In this document: positions 8,849 through 17,058 of the stretch, piece by piece | How the letters are laid out: each line of letters starts with the position of its first letter | Numbering within the stretch: position 1 is the stretch's first letter | From: Chryseobacterium sp. LAM-KRS1 | GTDB lineage: Bacteria > Bacteroidota > Bacteroidia > Flavobacteriales > Weeksellaceae | Length of the DNA stretch: 64,000 bases | Assembly: GCF_013184525.1 (NCBI RefSeq) | Contig: NZ_JAAOIZ010000004.1 | Location: forward strand, 62,001-126,000 | Direction: 5' to 3' | Notes under the pieces: model-generated | Databases searched by the model: none | What the model saw: only the letters and a program-made list of their open reading frames with translations | Told to the model about the DNA's origin: nothing | Made by a program: the position numbers and the translations under genes

Positions 8849-9298
8849 TTAGTCATCAATCTTACTAAAATTCCCATTTTTGTCGAATTTCAGGTCAACG
8901 CCATTGGATAGTTCAGCTTTATAAGACCATCTTTCTTTTTCAATTTTTATAATCGAAGTGTTTGGAAAGCTTTTAACCACATAATTTCTTATACCAGCAG
9001 GGATAAAGCCATACGGGAGCTTCTGATGCTTACCATCCACTTCCTTCCAGTTTCCCTGGCTGTCAAACTCTATTTTCACACCATTGGAAAGGTATACTTT
9101 GTATTCGTCTACCCCATATATTTCACGGTCCTCTATAACGGAACCTACTGCAATACCTTTAAAATTTCCTGCCAGAAACTTCTTTGCAGCAGCAGGTAAT
9201 TGATTGGGGCTGATTGCTCTATCCTGTGCAAATATGAAACCTGCTGATAAAACTAAGATAAAGGATAGTAAGCTGGTGATCTTCTTTAAACTTTTCAT
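8849..9298 (-). CDS. Secreted PepSY-like protein with two repeat units
   Basis: 149 residues with a clear signal peptide (basic MKSLKK, hydrophobic core, cleavage near FAQ at about residue 25). The mature part contains two copies of a PepSY-like/beta-lactamase-inhibitor-like unit, each ending in a strand pair: YKVYLSNGVKIEFDSQGNW and YKAELSNGVDLKFDKNGNF. Such proteins are often encoded beside two-component systems in Bacteroidetes, and here it lies upstream of one on the same strand. Its molecular role is unknown. Confidence 0.8.
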   Translation of the reverse strand: MKSLKKITSLLSFILVLSAGFIFAQDRAISPNQLPAAAKKFLAGNFKGIAVGSVIEDREIYGVDEYKVYLSNGVKIEFDSQGNWKEVDGKHQKLPYGFIPAGIRNYVVKSFPNTSIIKIEKERWSYKAELSNGVDLKFDKNGNFSKIDD

Positions 9299-9383
9299 AA
9301 TATAAAATTTTATTCATTTATTATGAAGCAAAATTCTATATTAATTTAGGAAAGAATTAGGAAAAAAATGTAAGCGGCAAATT

Positions 9384-10079
9384 TTAAAGATATTCTTTGA
9401 TTTGAAGAAGATGCTTAATGGTTTTTACATTTTCTTCTGTCCGGTTTTCGTTCAGGACATCAAAGAAAATAATATCCATTCCAAAATTCATGGCTCCTAC
9501 AGCATCTGCAATCCAATCATCCCCTATCAAGATACTTTCTTCCTTATTCGCCTGTGCACGACCTAAAGAATACTCAAAAATTTCAGGATTAGGTTTCCTC
9601 ACTCCTACGGCATCAGCACTGGTGATCGTATTAAAATAATGATCAATCCCGGAAAGTATACATTTTCTTTCCGTGACTTCCTTAAAGCCATTGGAAATAA
9701 TGTGCATTGTATATTCTTTTGATTTTAGATAATCAAGAACATACAAAGCTCCCTCTACCAGTTCATTGTGATTAAGAATTTTATCGAGAAAGTGTTCTTC
9801 AAAATAATCTGACAACTGCTCATCTTCAACACCAAAATGTTTAAAAGTATTAAGAAAACGGTGTTTTCTTAAATATTCTTTACCGATTATGCCGTCTCTG
9901 ATTTTTTCCCATAAGCTCTCATTGATTTCATGATACACTTCATGAAATTCCTCGAAATCTATATTGTATTTGAGTGTTATTTCCTGCTTTTCGAAAAGAT
10001 CCCTGATGGTAAGGTAAGCGTTCTTGCGATGATCCCAAAGCGTATTGTCCAGGTCAAAAAAAATGTGCTGAATTTTCAT
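9384..10079 (-). CDS. HAD-superfamily hydrolase, YjjG-like nucleotidase type
   Basis: 231 residues from the preferred start at 10079, because the HAD motif DLDNT follows at once (MKIQHIFFDLDNTLWD); an ATG 9 bp upstream is possible. HAD motif I is DLDNT, motif II is HIISNG, the motif III lysine lies near VGVRKPNPEIF, and motif IV is ILIGDDWIAD. The overall pattern fits the YjjG subfamily, which dephosphorylates noncanonical pyrimidine nucleotides. Substrate assignment is by family resemblance only. Confidence 0.85.
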   Translation of the reverse strand: MKIQHIFFDLDNTLWDHRKNAYLTIRDLFEKQEITLKYNIDFEEFHEVYHEINESLWEKIRDGIIGKEYLRKHRFLNTFKHFGVEDEQLSDYFEEHFLDKILNHNELVEGALYVLDYLKSKEYTMHIISNGFKEVTERKCILSGIDHYFNTITSADAVGVRKPNPEIFEYSLGRAQANKEESILIGDDWIADAVGAMNFGMDIIFFDVLNENRTEENVKTIKHLLQIKEYL

Positions 10080-10098
10080 ACAGCACAAAATTAATACT

Positions 10099-10233
10099 TT
10101 AATTTTTAGAGATCGAATAATTTTTATCTTTGATTTTTACTATTCCAAGATTTTTTGAAAAGTTGAGTAGAAAATCAACAGTTTGTTTTTTTGGTTTCAA
10201 AGTTTTCACTTTTAAGGAATCATTTTTTTTCAT
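10099..10233 (-). CDS. Small basic protein, 44 codons, next to the sigma factor gene
   Basis: A 44-residue open frame starting MKKNDSLKVKTLKPKKQT and ending NYSISKN, rich in Lys with a short hydrophobic VDFLLNFSKNLG core. It lies 44 bp after the sigma factor stop on the same strand and 19 bp before the HAD gene start, filling an otherwise empty gap. Lys-rich composition and neat spacing suggest a real small gene. No family is recognised. Confidence 0.5.
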   Translation of the reverse strand: MKKNDSLKVKTLKPKKQTVDFLLNFSKNLGIVKIKDKNYSISKN

Positions 10234-10277
10234 AGGCGAAACATGTTTATCCTTAAAACGGGAATTTTTTATAATTA

Positions 10278-10868
10278 TTATCTGGTAAGGATAATATTAT
10301 TCTCTTCCATGATTTTTCTCAGGTTAATCAGCGCATATCTTACACGTCCCAATGTAGTGTTAATGCTCATATCCGTGTGATCTGCAATCTCCTTAAAGCT
10401 CAACCCATCAAAAAATCTTAACTTAATAACCTCTTGCTGATTCTGAGGCAGGTATTGCAGCATTCGCAATAAATCTTCCTGAATCTGATTAGTCACTAAT
10501 TGATCTTCAATATTTTCTGAAGGCTCTCTGATTAAATCGAAAATAGAATATTCGTCAGTTTCAAAAGTCGTTTCCGAAACCTTGATATTTTTCGATTTCA
10601 ATCTGAAATGGTCAATAATAAGATTATAGGCAATTCTTTTAGCCCAAAGAATAAATTTTCCTTCTTCGTTATAACGTCCTTCTTTCAACATCACGATGAT
10701 TTTCATGAATGTATCCTGGAAAACATCATTAGCTAGGTCTTCATCATTAATTTTGTAAAAAATGAATGTAAACAATTCTCTCTGATGACGATGAATAAGA
10801 GTTGATAAAGCTCCTTCGTCTCCTTTTTGGTAAAGGGAAATTAATACGCAATCCGATTTTGATTTCAT
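10278..10868 (-). CDS. ECF-type RNA polymerase sigma factor
   Basis: 196 residues. Region 2 includes FQDTFMKI and the -10 recognition helix region FILWAKRIAYNLIIDHFR; region 4 includes LPQNQQEVIKLRFFDGLSFKEIA and a helix-turn-helix with TLGRVRYALINLRK. An acidic linker joins them. No anti-sigma gene is adjacent, unlike most FecI/RpoE-type systems in this phylum, so control may be at expression; an inverted repeat lies 45 bp upstream of the ATG. Confidence 0.93.
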   Translation of the reverse strand: MKSKSDCVLISLYQKGDEGALSTLIHRHQRELFTFIFYKINDEDLANDVFQDTFMKIIVMLKEGRYNEEGKFILWAKRIAYNLIIDHFRLKSKNIKVSETTFETDEYSIFDLIREPSENIEDQLVTNQIQEDLLRMLQYLPQNQQEVIKLRFFDGLSFKEIADHTDMSINTTLGRVRYALINLRKIMEENNIILTR

Positions 10869-10912
10869 GACTTTCTTCTCAATATAATATATATTTGCCG
10901 ACAGTTTTTCTT

Positions 10913-10929
10913 CCAGATATTTTATCTGG
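10913..10929. repeat. Perfect inverted repeat upstream of the sigma factor gene
   Basis: CCAGATA-TTT-TATCTGG, two 7-bp arms with a 3-bp spacer, in the 5' region of the ECF sigma gene. It could be an operator or an RNA hairpin in the leader; no T-run follows it on the coding strand. Confidence 0.6.
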
Positions 10930-11068
10930 TTTTAGCTGTAAATACAAAACAGTTTTTCAGAGTAAAGTCCAATCAATAAGCAGTTCGTTTATTTATGGAT
11001 GTAAATATAATAAAATTTTAATAACTGTTAACCTATTATTAATATTTAGAAAAAATTTTTAAAAAAAA

Positions 11069-11560
11069 TCACTTAAACATATCATGAATGAAGACAGTTG
11101 GGATATTTAATGTAAAATTTACATTCACTCCTTTTAGCTGTTTTCCGTTCAATTCAGCGTCTCCAAAGGGAAAAGAATACCCTGCAGTCAAATCCAGCAG
11201 CCCGAATAAAGTAACCCCTACTTTGGGTGCAATATATTTATTGGTCCCTTCAACTCCTGCTAAAAAATAATAAGAGTGATAAAAATCTACATTTTTTTCA
11301 AAATTAAGCAAGACATCTGCCTGAATTTTGGGCATGATGGCAAATTTAGAATTAGTGGAACCCATTAATGCGGAAGCTCCTAATCTGTAAATAACATCGT
11401 CATTCTTAAGGAAAAGTAATTTTCCACCCAATTCTCCGAAGCTTTGGTTTTGATATGTATATCCAACACTAATCATTTTGTGCATGGTATATTGTGCACT
11501 TGCGTAGGTGGATAAAAAAAATACGGATACAACCGTTATTACCCATCGGAAATTCATCAT
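11069..11560 (-). CDS. Secreted or outer-membrane protein of unknown function
   Basis: 163 residues with a signal peptide ending near ASAQ (about residue 23). The remainder alternates aromatic and polar residues (YTMHKMISVGYTYQNQ, then LLDLTAGYSFPFG), consistent with a small beta-barrel or barrel fragment of the outer membrane. Either of two adjacent ATG codons may be used. It follows metK's terminator on the same strand and has its own space upstream, so it is probably a separate transcription unit. Confidence 0.7.
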   Translation of the reverse strand: MMNFRWVITVVSVFFLSTYASAQYTMHKMISVGYTYQNQSFGELGGKLLFLKNDDVIYRLGASALMGSTNSKFAIMPKIQADVLLNFEKNVDFYHSYYFLAGVEGTNKYIAPKVGVTLFGLLDLTAGYSFPFGDAELNGKQLKGVNVNFTLNIPTVFIHDMFK

Positions 11561-11585
11561 CTTTTTATTTATTTAAGGTGTAAAA

Positions 11586-11624
11586 TTAAAAAAAACTGCC
11601 TTATCTTGTTAAAGATAAAGCAGT
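11586..11624 (-). terminator. metK intrinsic terminator
   Basis: On the minus strand a stem of ACTGC(T)TTATCTT against AAGATAA(G)GCAGT, 13 bp with one wobble and a 4-nt loop (arms 11595-11607 and 11612-11624), is followed by a run of eight or nine U. It starts 22 bp after the metK stop. Confidence 0.85.
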
Positions 11625-11645
11625 ATAAATATCTTAAAGAAAAAA

Positions 11646-12926
11646 TTAAATACCAAATGCTGTTTTAATCTCTTCTACTTTGTCTAATTTCTCCCAGGTG
11701 AAGAATTCCAGGTCTTTAAGCGTAAGCTCATTTTTATGACCTTTATTAAACGTTTTATCAGCAATGTAGTGTTCTTTACCCATATGTCCGTAAGAAGCTG
11801 TTTCCTGATAAATAGGGTTTCTTAATTTCAGATTTTCTTCAATTGCGTAAGGTCTCAGATCGAAAATTGCAGAAACTTTCTTCGCAATTTCCCCATCATG
11901 AAGATCTACTTTTGAAGTCCCATATGTATTGATATACAGACCACAAGGCTCAGCAACACCAATTGCATAAGAAACCTGCACCAATACTTCATCTGCAACA
12001 CCTGCAGCTACAAGGTTTTTAGCAATATGCCTTGTTGCGTAAGCAGCACTTCTGTCTACTTTTGAAGGGTCTTTTCCGGAAAATGCCCCACCTCCGTGAG
12101 CTCCTTTTCCACCGTATGTATCCACAATGATCTTTCTACCTGTAAGACCGGTATCACCATGAGGACCACCGATTACAAATTTCCCGGTAGGATTGATGTG
12201 ATATTTGATCTGATCGTTGAATAAAGCTTTGATTTCCTCCGGCTGTTGAGCCACTACTCTTGGGATCAGGATATTTTTGATATCCTCACGGATCTTGTTC
12301 AACATTTCTTCTTCGGATCCGAAGTCATCATGTTGAGTAGATACTACGATAGAATCAATTCTTACCGGTTTATGATCGTCAGAATATTCAATAGTAACCT
12401 GGCTTTTAGCATCAGGACGTAAATAAGTAATTTCTTTATTTTCTCTTCTTACTGCAGAAAGCTCTTTTAGAATAGTATGTGCAAGGTCAAGTGCCAAAGG
12501 CATATAATTAGCGGTCTCATTAGTAGCATAGCCAAACATCATTCCCTGGTCTCCTGCACCTTGTGCATTAGCCTTGCTTTCAAAAGTCTCATCTGCTACT
12601 TTTCTATCAACCCCCTGATTGATATCCGGTGATTGCTCATGGATCGCAGAGATTACCCCGCAAGAGTCTCCATTGAACATATACTCTCCTTTTGTATAAC
12701 CTATTCCATTGATTACTTCTCTGGCAATGGTCTGAACATCAAGATAAGCATCCGACTTAACCTCTCCTGCCAATACTACCTGTCCGGTAGTAACAAGTGT
12801 TTCACACGCTACTTTTGAGGATTTATCGTATGCTAGAAAATGATCAATCAAAGCGTCAGAAATCTGATCCGCAATTTTATCAGGATGCCCTTCTGAAACG
12901 GATTCAGATGTAAATAAATAAGACAT
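11646..12926 (-). CDS. metK: S-adenosylmethionine synthetase
   Basis: Makes S-adenosylmethionine from methionine and ATP in the cytoplasm. 426 residues. Signatures are the N-terminal [20 protein letters not shown], the ATP-loop hexapeptide region [12 protein letters not shown], and the glycine-rich [16 protein letters not shown]. It has its own promoter about 140 bp upstream, a long leader with a SAM-II-like aptamer, and its own terminator. Feedback control by its product is therefore likely. Confidence 0.98.
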   Translation of the reverse strand: MSYLFTSESVSEGHPDKIADQISDALIDHFLAYDKSSKVACETLVTTGQVVLAGEVKSDAYLDVQTIAREVINGIGYTKGEYMFNGDSCGVISAIHEQSPDINQGVDRKVADETFESKANAQGAGDQGMMFGYATNETANYMPLALDLAHTILKELSAVRRENKEITYLRPDAKSQVTIEYSDDHKPVRIDSIVVSTQHDDFGSEEEMLNKIREDIKNILIPRVVAQQPEEIKALFNDQIKYHINPTGKFVIGGPHGDTGLTGRKIIVDTYGGKGAHGGGAFSGKDPSKVDRSAAYATRHIAKNLVAAGVADEVLVQVSYAIGVAEPCGLYINTYGTSKVDLHDGEIAKKVSAIFDLRPYAIEENLKLRNPIYQETASYGHMGKEHYIADKTFNKGHKNELTLKDLEFFTWEKLDKVEEIKTAFGI

Positions 12927-12998
12927 ATTATTCTTTGTTTTATTAAATTAAAAATATGAGGAATAACGTGAATAATTGCATGGAAAGCTCAAAAAGAA

Positions 12999-13052
12999 TA
13001 CTGTTTTAGCTTTTTTTTATAGAGGTTGCAATCAGGTCAAATTTTTCCTCGT
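12999..13052 (-). promoter_or_regulatory. Candidate SAM-II-type riboswitch in the metK leader
   Basis: Reading the minus strand, GAGG (13047-13050) and CCTC (13022-13025) can form P1, enclosing TTTGACC, TGA and TTGCA. After an A-rich stretch comes GCTAAAACAG (13001-13010). These blocks follow the order of the SAM-II (SAM-alpha) core: P1, UUUrACC, UUGCA, P1', A-rich, GCUAAA. A CTG/CAG pairing may form part of the pseudoknot; the second pseudoknot helix looks weak. An inverted repeat AGCTTT/AAAGCT (13008-13013 with 12984-12989) could sequester the conserved AGC as an alternative fold. Position between promoter and metK fits. Confidence 0.65.
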
Positions 13053-13065
13053 TTGTAAACAGGGG

Positions 13066-13097
13066 CAAAGTTAAGGACTATTTTTCAATAGCCAAAA
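13066..13097 (-). promoter_or_regulatory. metK promoter
   Basis: On the minus strand TTTTG (13093-13097), a 19-bp spacer and TAACTTTG (13066-13073) match the Bacteroidetes TTG-N19-TAnnTTTG promoter. Transcription would start just before the SAM-II-like element, leaving a leader of about 130 nt. Confidence 0.75.
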
Positions 13098-13158
13098 CTT
13101 TTAAGAAATAATTATAAATTTCTTGAAACAAGCGATTTATCCCGATTGAGTATAAAAA

Positions 13159-14109
13159 CTATTGTGGTTTTATGCTTACGAAATCTTTTGGACTTTCATT
13201 ATAATTAAGTCTTTCTTTTAAAGAAGACTGGATTGAAGAAGACAATTCGTCAATAATCTTTTGTTTGAAAGTCGGTTTGTAATAAATGATGCTTATTTCC
13301 CTGTAAGGGAAAGGCTTCTTAAATCTGAAAACTTTACCTTTCTGCTCTTCAGAAAGCTGACTTAAAGCCAATTCCGGCAGAATACTTATTCCTCCTACCT
13401 TATCAACCATATGAACCAGCGTCTGGATGTTGGAAGCAAGGAAGTCAAGATTTTTTGGCTTGAGTGTATTTTCTTTCAGATGACAAATGTTTTCAAACTG
13501 ATTTCTCAAACAGTTCCCTTCTTCCAGAAGCCATACTTTTTCAACATTAAGCTCCTCAGGAATAATATAGGAATTCTTTTTATTAGCTTGTGTATCGGAG
13601 CTGTAGATCATCAGCTCTTCATTGAACAGAAAATCCTGATAGAATTCATCCGCCGTATCATACGGAGTCGAAATAATTCCAGCATCCAGTTCCCCAGCCT
13701 TTAAAGCTTTGATAATACTGTCTGTTGTCATTTCCTTCACGTTCATCTGAATTTTCGGATTCTCATCAAGGAATTTGAAAATTTCTGTAGGTAAAATGAA
13801 GGAAGATACTGTAGGAATAATTCCCAGGTTAATTGTTCCTCCTAAAATGTTATTAAGCAGGTTTGCTTTATTTCTCAGCTCATTGACAGATTCTATAATC
13901 ACCTTCGCCTGATCAATGATCTGAAGCCCTACATCTGTGGTACGGATCGGGTGCGTAGTCCTGTCGAACACCTTTACATCCAGTTCATCCTCAAATTTCT
14001 GTATCATCGCACTTAGTGTAGGCTGCGTAATGAAGCATGCTTGAGCTGCTTTCCCAAAATGTTTGTACTTATCTACAGCGATAAGATACTCCAATTGCTG
14101 AATGTTCAT
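13159..14109 (-). CDS. oxyR: OxyR-type hydrogen peroxide sensor, LysR family
   Basis: 316 residues. The N-terminal LysR helix-turn-helix is AAQACFITQPTLSAMIQKFE, then an effector domain. Cys200 and Cys209 (CLRNQFENIC) have the nine-residue spacing and flanking sequence of the redox pair Cys199/Cys208 of E. coli OxyR, so peroxide sensing by disulfide formation is well supported. It is divergent from catalase, 118 bp away, with an operator-like inverted repeat between them. Confidence 0.95.
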   Translation of the reverse strand: MNIQQLEYLIAVDKYKHFGKAAQACFITQPTLSAMIQKFEDELDVKVFDRTTHPIRTTDVGLQIIDQAKVIIESVNELRNKANLLNNILGGTINLGIIPTVSSFILPTEIFKFLDENPKIQMNVKEMTTDSIIKALKAGELDAGIISTPYDTADEFYQDFLFNEELMIYSSDTQANKKNSYIIPEELNVEKVWLLEEGNCLRNQFENICHLKENTLKPKNLDFLASNIQTLVHMVDKVGGISILPELALSQLSEEQKGKVFRFKKPFPYREISIIYYKPTFKQKIIDELSSSIQSSLKERLNYNESPKDFVSIKPQ

Positions 14110-14120
14110 CTGATTAATAT

Positions 14121-14137
14121 TATCTATTACAAAGATA
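14121..14137. promoter_or_regulatory. Putative OxyR operator between oxyR and katA
   Basis: TATCT-N7-AGATA, a perfect 5-bp inverted repeat that also satisfies the LysR-type T-N11-A pattern. It lies 12 bp upstream of the oxyR ATG and just ahead of the katA promoter elements, suited to joint autoregulation and katA activation. Confidence 0.6.
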
Positions 14138-14145
14138 TGATGTTT

Positions 14146-14179
14146 TTGCTATAAGCAATTAAAAATTCAAGTAAATTTG
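14146..14179 (+). promoter_or_regulatory. katA promoter
   Basis: TTG at 14146-14148 and TAAATTTG at 14172-14179 fit the Bacteroidetes elements with a long 23-bp spacer, which would make the promoter activator-dependent. The -7 element lies 48 bp before the preferred katA ATG. Confidence 0.55.
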
Positions 14180-14227
14180 ATAATTCTTACATCCAAAAAC
14201 ACAACAAATAAATCAAATCTTAACTAT

Positions 14228-15715
14228 ATGGATTCTAAAAAATTAACATTAAGCAGCGGTGCTCCGTACTTTGAGCATCAGGATTCTCAGACGGTAGGTC
14301 CCAGAGGTCCTGTCCTATTGCAGGACTTTATTCTTCAGGAAAACCTTGCCCATTTCGTAAGAGAAAGAATTCCCGAAAGAATTGTTCATGCAAAAGGAAG
14401 CGGCGCTTATGGAACATTCACCGTAACACACGATATTAGTAAATATACCAAAGCAAAATTATTTTCGAAGGTGGGAAACTCCTGCAGAATGTTTGCAAGG
14501 TTTTCTACCGTAGGTGGTGAGAAAGGAAGCGCGGATACCGCAAGAGACCCGAGAGGTTTTGCATTAAAATTTTACACTGAAGACGGAAACTGGGATCTTG
14601 TAGGTAATAATACTCCTGTGTTTTTTATTAAAGATGCCAAAAAATTCCCTGATTTTATTCATACTCAAAAAAGAGTGCCGAAAACAAATTTAAAGAGTGC
14701 CACAATGATGTGGGATTTCTGGAGCCTGAATCCTGAATCCCTTCACCAGGTTCTGATCTTAATGTCCGACAGGGGTACACCTCATGGTTACAGGCATATG
14801 CACGGATTCGGATCCCATACATTCTCTATGATCAATGCAAACAATGAAAGAGTTTGGGTAAAATTCCATTTCAAAACAAAACAGGGAATTAAAAACTTCA
14901 ACAATGAGGAAGCCGTAAAGATGGCCGGTGAAAATCCAGACTTTGCGCAGGAAGATCTTTGCAATGCTATAGAAAATGGTGATTTCCCGAAATGGACCTT
15001 ATACATCCAGGTAATGACTGAAGAGCAGGCAAAAGATTTCAGATGGAATCCTTTTGATGTAACCAAGGTTTGGTTCCAGAATGACTTCCCTCTAATTGAG
15101 GTTGGAGAAATGGAACTGAATGAAGTACCTGTTAATTATTTTGCACATGTAGAACAATCCACATTTTCCCCTAGCAATCTGATCAATGGAATTAGTTTTT
15201 CTCCGGATAAAATGCTTCAGGGAAGATTATTCTCATATCCCGATGCTCACAGATACAGAGTAGGAGTAAATGCTCATCAGCTGGAAGTGAACCGTTGCCC
15301 TTTTGCTACCAACAATTACCAGAGAGACGGTTTTATGGCTGACTCTAGTGAATATGCTGATAAGCCTAACTACCATCCTAACAGCTTTGATGACATCAAG
15401 CCGGATCCTTCTTATAAAGGTTATGATTATGAACTTGATAGCGCTCATGTAGCTTTCTACAACAGAAATGAAAATGATGATGATCATTATACACAACCCG
15501 GGCTGCTTTATACAAAAGCAATGAATACTGAAGACCGGGAACGCCTTGTCCATAATATTGTAGGAAGCATGAAGGGGATTGACGGACCAAAGAGAGATGA
15601 AATCATAAATCGTCAGCTGTGTCATTTTTTCAGAGCGAATATTGAACTTGGCATGAAAGTAGCATCACAGCTAAATATCAATATCGATAGCAATATGATG
15701 AATCACATCAAATAA
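14228..15715 (+). CDS. katA: Haem catalase, small-subunit clade
   Basis: Dismutates hydrogen peroxide to water and oxygen. 495 residues from the ATG at 14228 ([16 protein letters not shown]); an ATG at 14177 would start inside the promoter. Catalase motifs include [30 protein letters not shown] and the proximal haem-ligand segment [12 protein letters not shown]. Length and motifs match monofunctional small-subunit (clade 3) catalases. It is divergent from oxyR and probably under its control. Confidence 0.97.
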   Translation: MDSKKLTLSSGAPYFEHQDSQTVGPRGPVLLQDFILQENLAHFVRERIPERIVHAKGSGAYGTFTVTHDISKYTKAKLFSKVGNSCRMFARFSTVGGEKGSADTARDPRGFALKFYTEDGNWDLVGNNTPVFFIKDAKKFPDFIHTQKRVPKTNLKSATMMWDFWSLNPESLHQVLILMSDRGTPHGYRHMHGFGSHTFSMINANNERVWVKFHFKTKQGIKNFNNEEAVKMAGENPDFAQEDLCNAIENGDFPKWTLYIQVMTEEQAKDFRWNPFDVTKVWFQNDFPLIEVGEMELNEVPVNYFAHVEQSTFSPSNLINGISFSPDKMLQGRLFSYPDAHRYRVGVNAHQLEVNRCPFATNNYQRDGFMADSSEYADKPNYHPNSFDDIKPDPSYKGYDYELDSAHVAFYNRNENDDDHYTQPGLLYTKAMNTEDRERLVHNIVGSMKGIDGPKRDEIINRQLCHFFRANIELGMKVASQLNINIDSNMMNHIK

Positions 15716-15734
15716 GCAAACAAAATAATATTTC

Positions 15735-15776
15735 AACAAAAAAGGAAAAAATATCAACTTTTTTTCCTTTTTTTTG
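15735..15776 (+). terminator. katA terminator-like hairpin
   Basis: A-rich left arm AACAAAAAAGGAAAAAA and U-rich right arm with TTTTCCTTTTTTTTGT around a short loop, 20 bp after the katA stop. The stem is mostly A-U, so it is weaker than the others in the window. Confidence 0.55.
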
Positions 15777-15820
15777 TAAAAAAATGATAATTTGCAAGGG
15801 TTAGTATTTAAAGTGGAAAA

Positions 15821-16588
15821 ATGAGTTACGAAAATATATTATTAAAAAAAGAAGATAAATTAGCTATTATTACAATAAACAGACCTGAAAGTCTCAATGC
15901 ACTAAACGCTAAAACCATCCAGGAAATAAGTTCAGCTTTAGACGACCTGTATTTGGACAAGTCTTGCAGGGTGATTATTCTTACAGGAAGTGGTGAGAAA
16001 TCTTTCGTTGCAGGAGCAGACATCAAAGAATTCAGTGATTTCGGACAGGAAAAGGCTGAAGAATTGGCAAAAAACGGTCAAAATTCTCTTTTTAATAAAA
16101 TAGAAAATCTCTCTAAACCAGTCATTGCAGCAGTCAATGGCTTTGCTTTAGGTGGAGGTTTAGAGCTTGCTATGGCATGCCATATCAGATATGCTTCGGA
16201 AAATGCTAAATTAGGACTTCCGGAAGTAACCTTAGGACTGATTCCTGGTTATGGAGGAACGCAAAGACTTCCAAAGCTTGTCGGAAAAGGTATTGCCAAC
16301 GAAATGATCTTCTCAGCTAAAATGATTCCCGCTCAAAGAGCCAAAGAAATCGGATTGGTGAACGAAGTATATCCTATTGAAGACTTATTAACCAAAACAA
16401 AGGAACTAGCAAACGTTATTGCCTTCAATTCACCCATGGCAATTTCCAAGGCTATTCATGCAGTGAATTTATCGGATACGGATAAAGGCTTTGATACTGA
16501 GATTAAGTATTTTGGCGAGCTTTTTGAACTAGCTGATAAACAAGAGGGAGTAAGTGCTTTTCTGGAAAAAAGAAAGCCTAACTTCTAA
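15821..16588 (+). CDS. Enoyl-CoA hydratase/isomerase (crotonase) family protein
   Basis: 255 residues, the usual crotonase length. The oxyanion hole is formed by AGADIKEF and the glycine-rich NGFALGGGLELAMACH. The acidic catalytic positions appear in the following GLPEVTLGLIPG segment, with the Glu of LPE. Hydration of 2-trans-enoyl-CoA in fatty-acid or amino-acid degradation is the likely reaction, but crotonases vary in substrate. It is followed 42 bp on by a deaminase gene on the same strand. Confidence 0.9.
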   Translation: MSYENILLKKEDKLAIITINRPESLNALNAKTIQEISSALDDLYLDKSCRVIILTGSGEKSFVAGADIKEFSDFGQEKAEELAKNGQNSLFNKIENLSKPVIAAVNGFALGGGLELAMACHIRYASENAKLGLPEVTLGLIPGYGGTQRLPKLVGKGIANEMIFSAKMIPAQRAKEIGLVNEVYPIEDLLTKTKELANVIAFNSPMAISKAIHAVNLSDTDKGFDTEIKYFGELFELADKQEGVSAFLEKRKPNF

Positions 16589-16630
16589 GATTATTTTTAC
16601 AAATTATTTCGAAAAAAACAATGCTGCGGT

Positions 16631-17053
16631 ATGAATAAGTTTGATAAAGCTTATCTAAAAATGGCTCAGGAATGGGCAAAACTTTCCTACTGTAAAAGAA
16701 AACAAGTAGGGGCTCTTATCGTAAAAGATAGGATGATTATTTCAGATGGTTATAACGGAACTCCTTCGGGATTCGAGAATTGTTGTGAAGATGCAGAGGG
16801 AAAAACACATTGGTACGTATTACATGCAGAAGCAAATGCTATATTAAAATTAGCTGCTTCTACCCAATCTGCAAAAGGAGCAACGCTGTATTTAACGCTT
16901 TCTCCATGTAAAGAGTGCAGCAAGCTAATTTTACAGGCTGGGATTACAAGACTGGTATATATCAATGAGTATTCGGATGACGATGGGATATCATTCCTTA
17001 AAAACCATAATATTGAAATAGAACAAATTTCTGATTGTGAACTAAAAAAATAA
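16631..17053 (+). CDS. dCMP-deaminase-like zinc nucleotide deaminase
   Basis: 140 residues. The zinc site is complete: His65-Ala-Glu67 (LHAEANA) and Pro92-Cys93-x-x-Cys96 (SPCKECSK). The N-terminal RKQVGALIV and the NGTPSGFENC segment are typical of deoxycytidylate deaminases (ComEB type), which supply dUMP for thymidylate synthesis. Two adjacent cysteines (CCED) are present in the substrate-loop region, as in many dCMP deaminases. It is 5 bp before the recombinase gene, suggesting cotranscription. Confidence 0.9.
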   Translation: MNKFDKAYLKMAQEWAKLSYCKRKQVGALIVKDRMIISDGYNGTPSGFENCCEDAEGKTHWYVLHAEANAILKLAASTQSAKGATLYLTLSPCKECSKLILQAGITRLVYINEYSDDDGISFLKNHNIEIEQISDCELKK

Positions 17054-17058
17054 CACAA

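Noticed and set aside
15233..15625. 130-codon minus-strand ORF within katA
   Set aside because: Antisense to catalase; Ile-rich low-complexity translation typical of a shadow frame.
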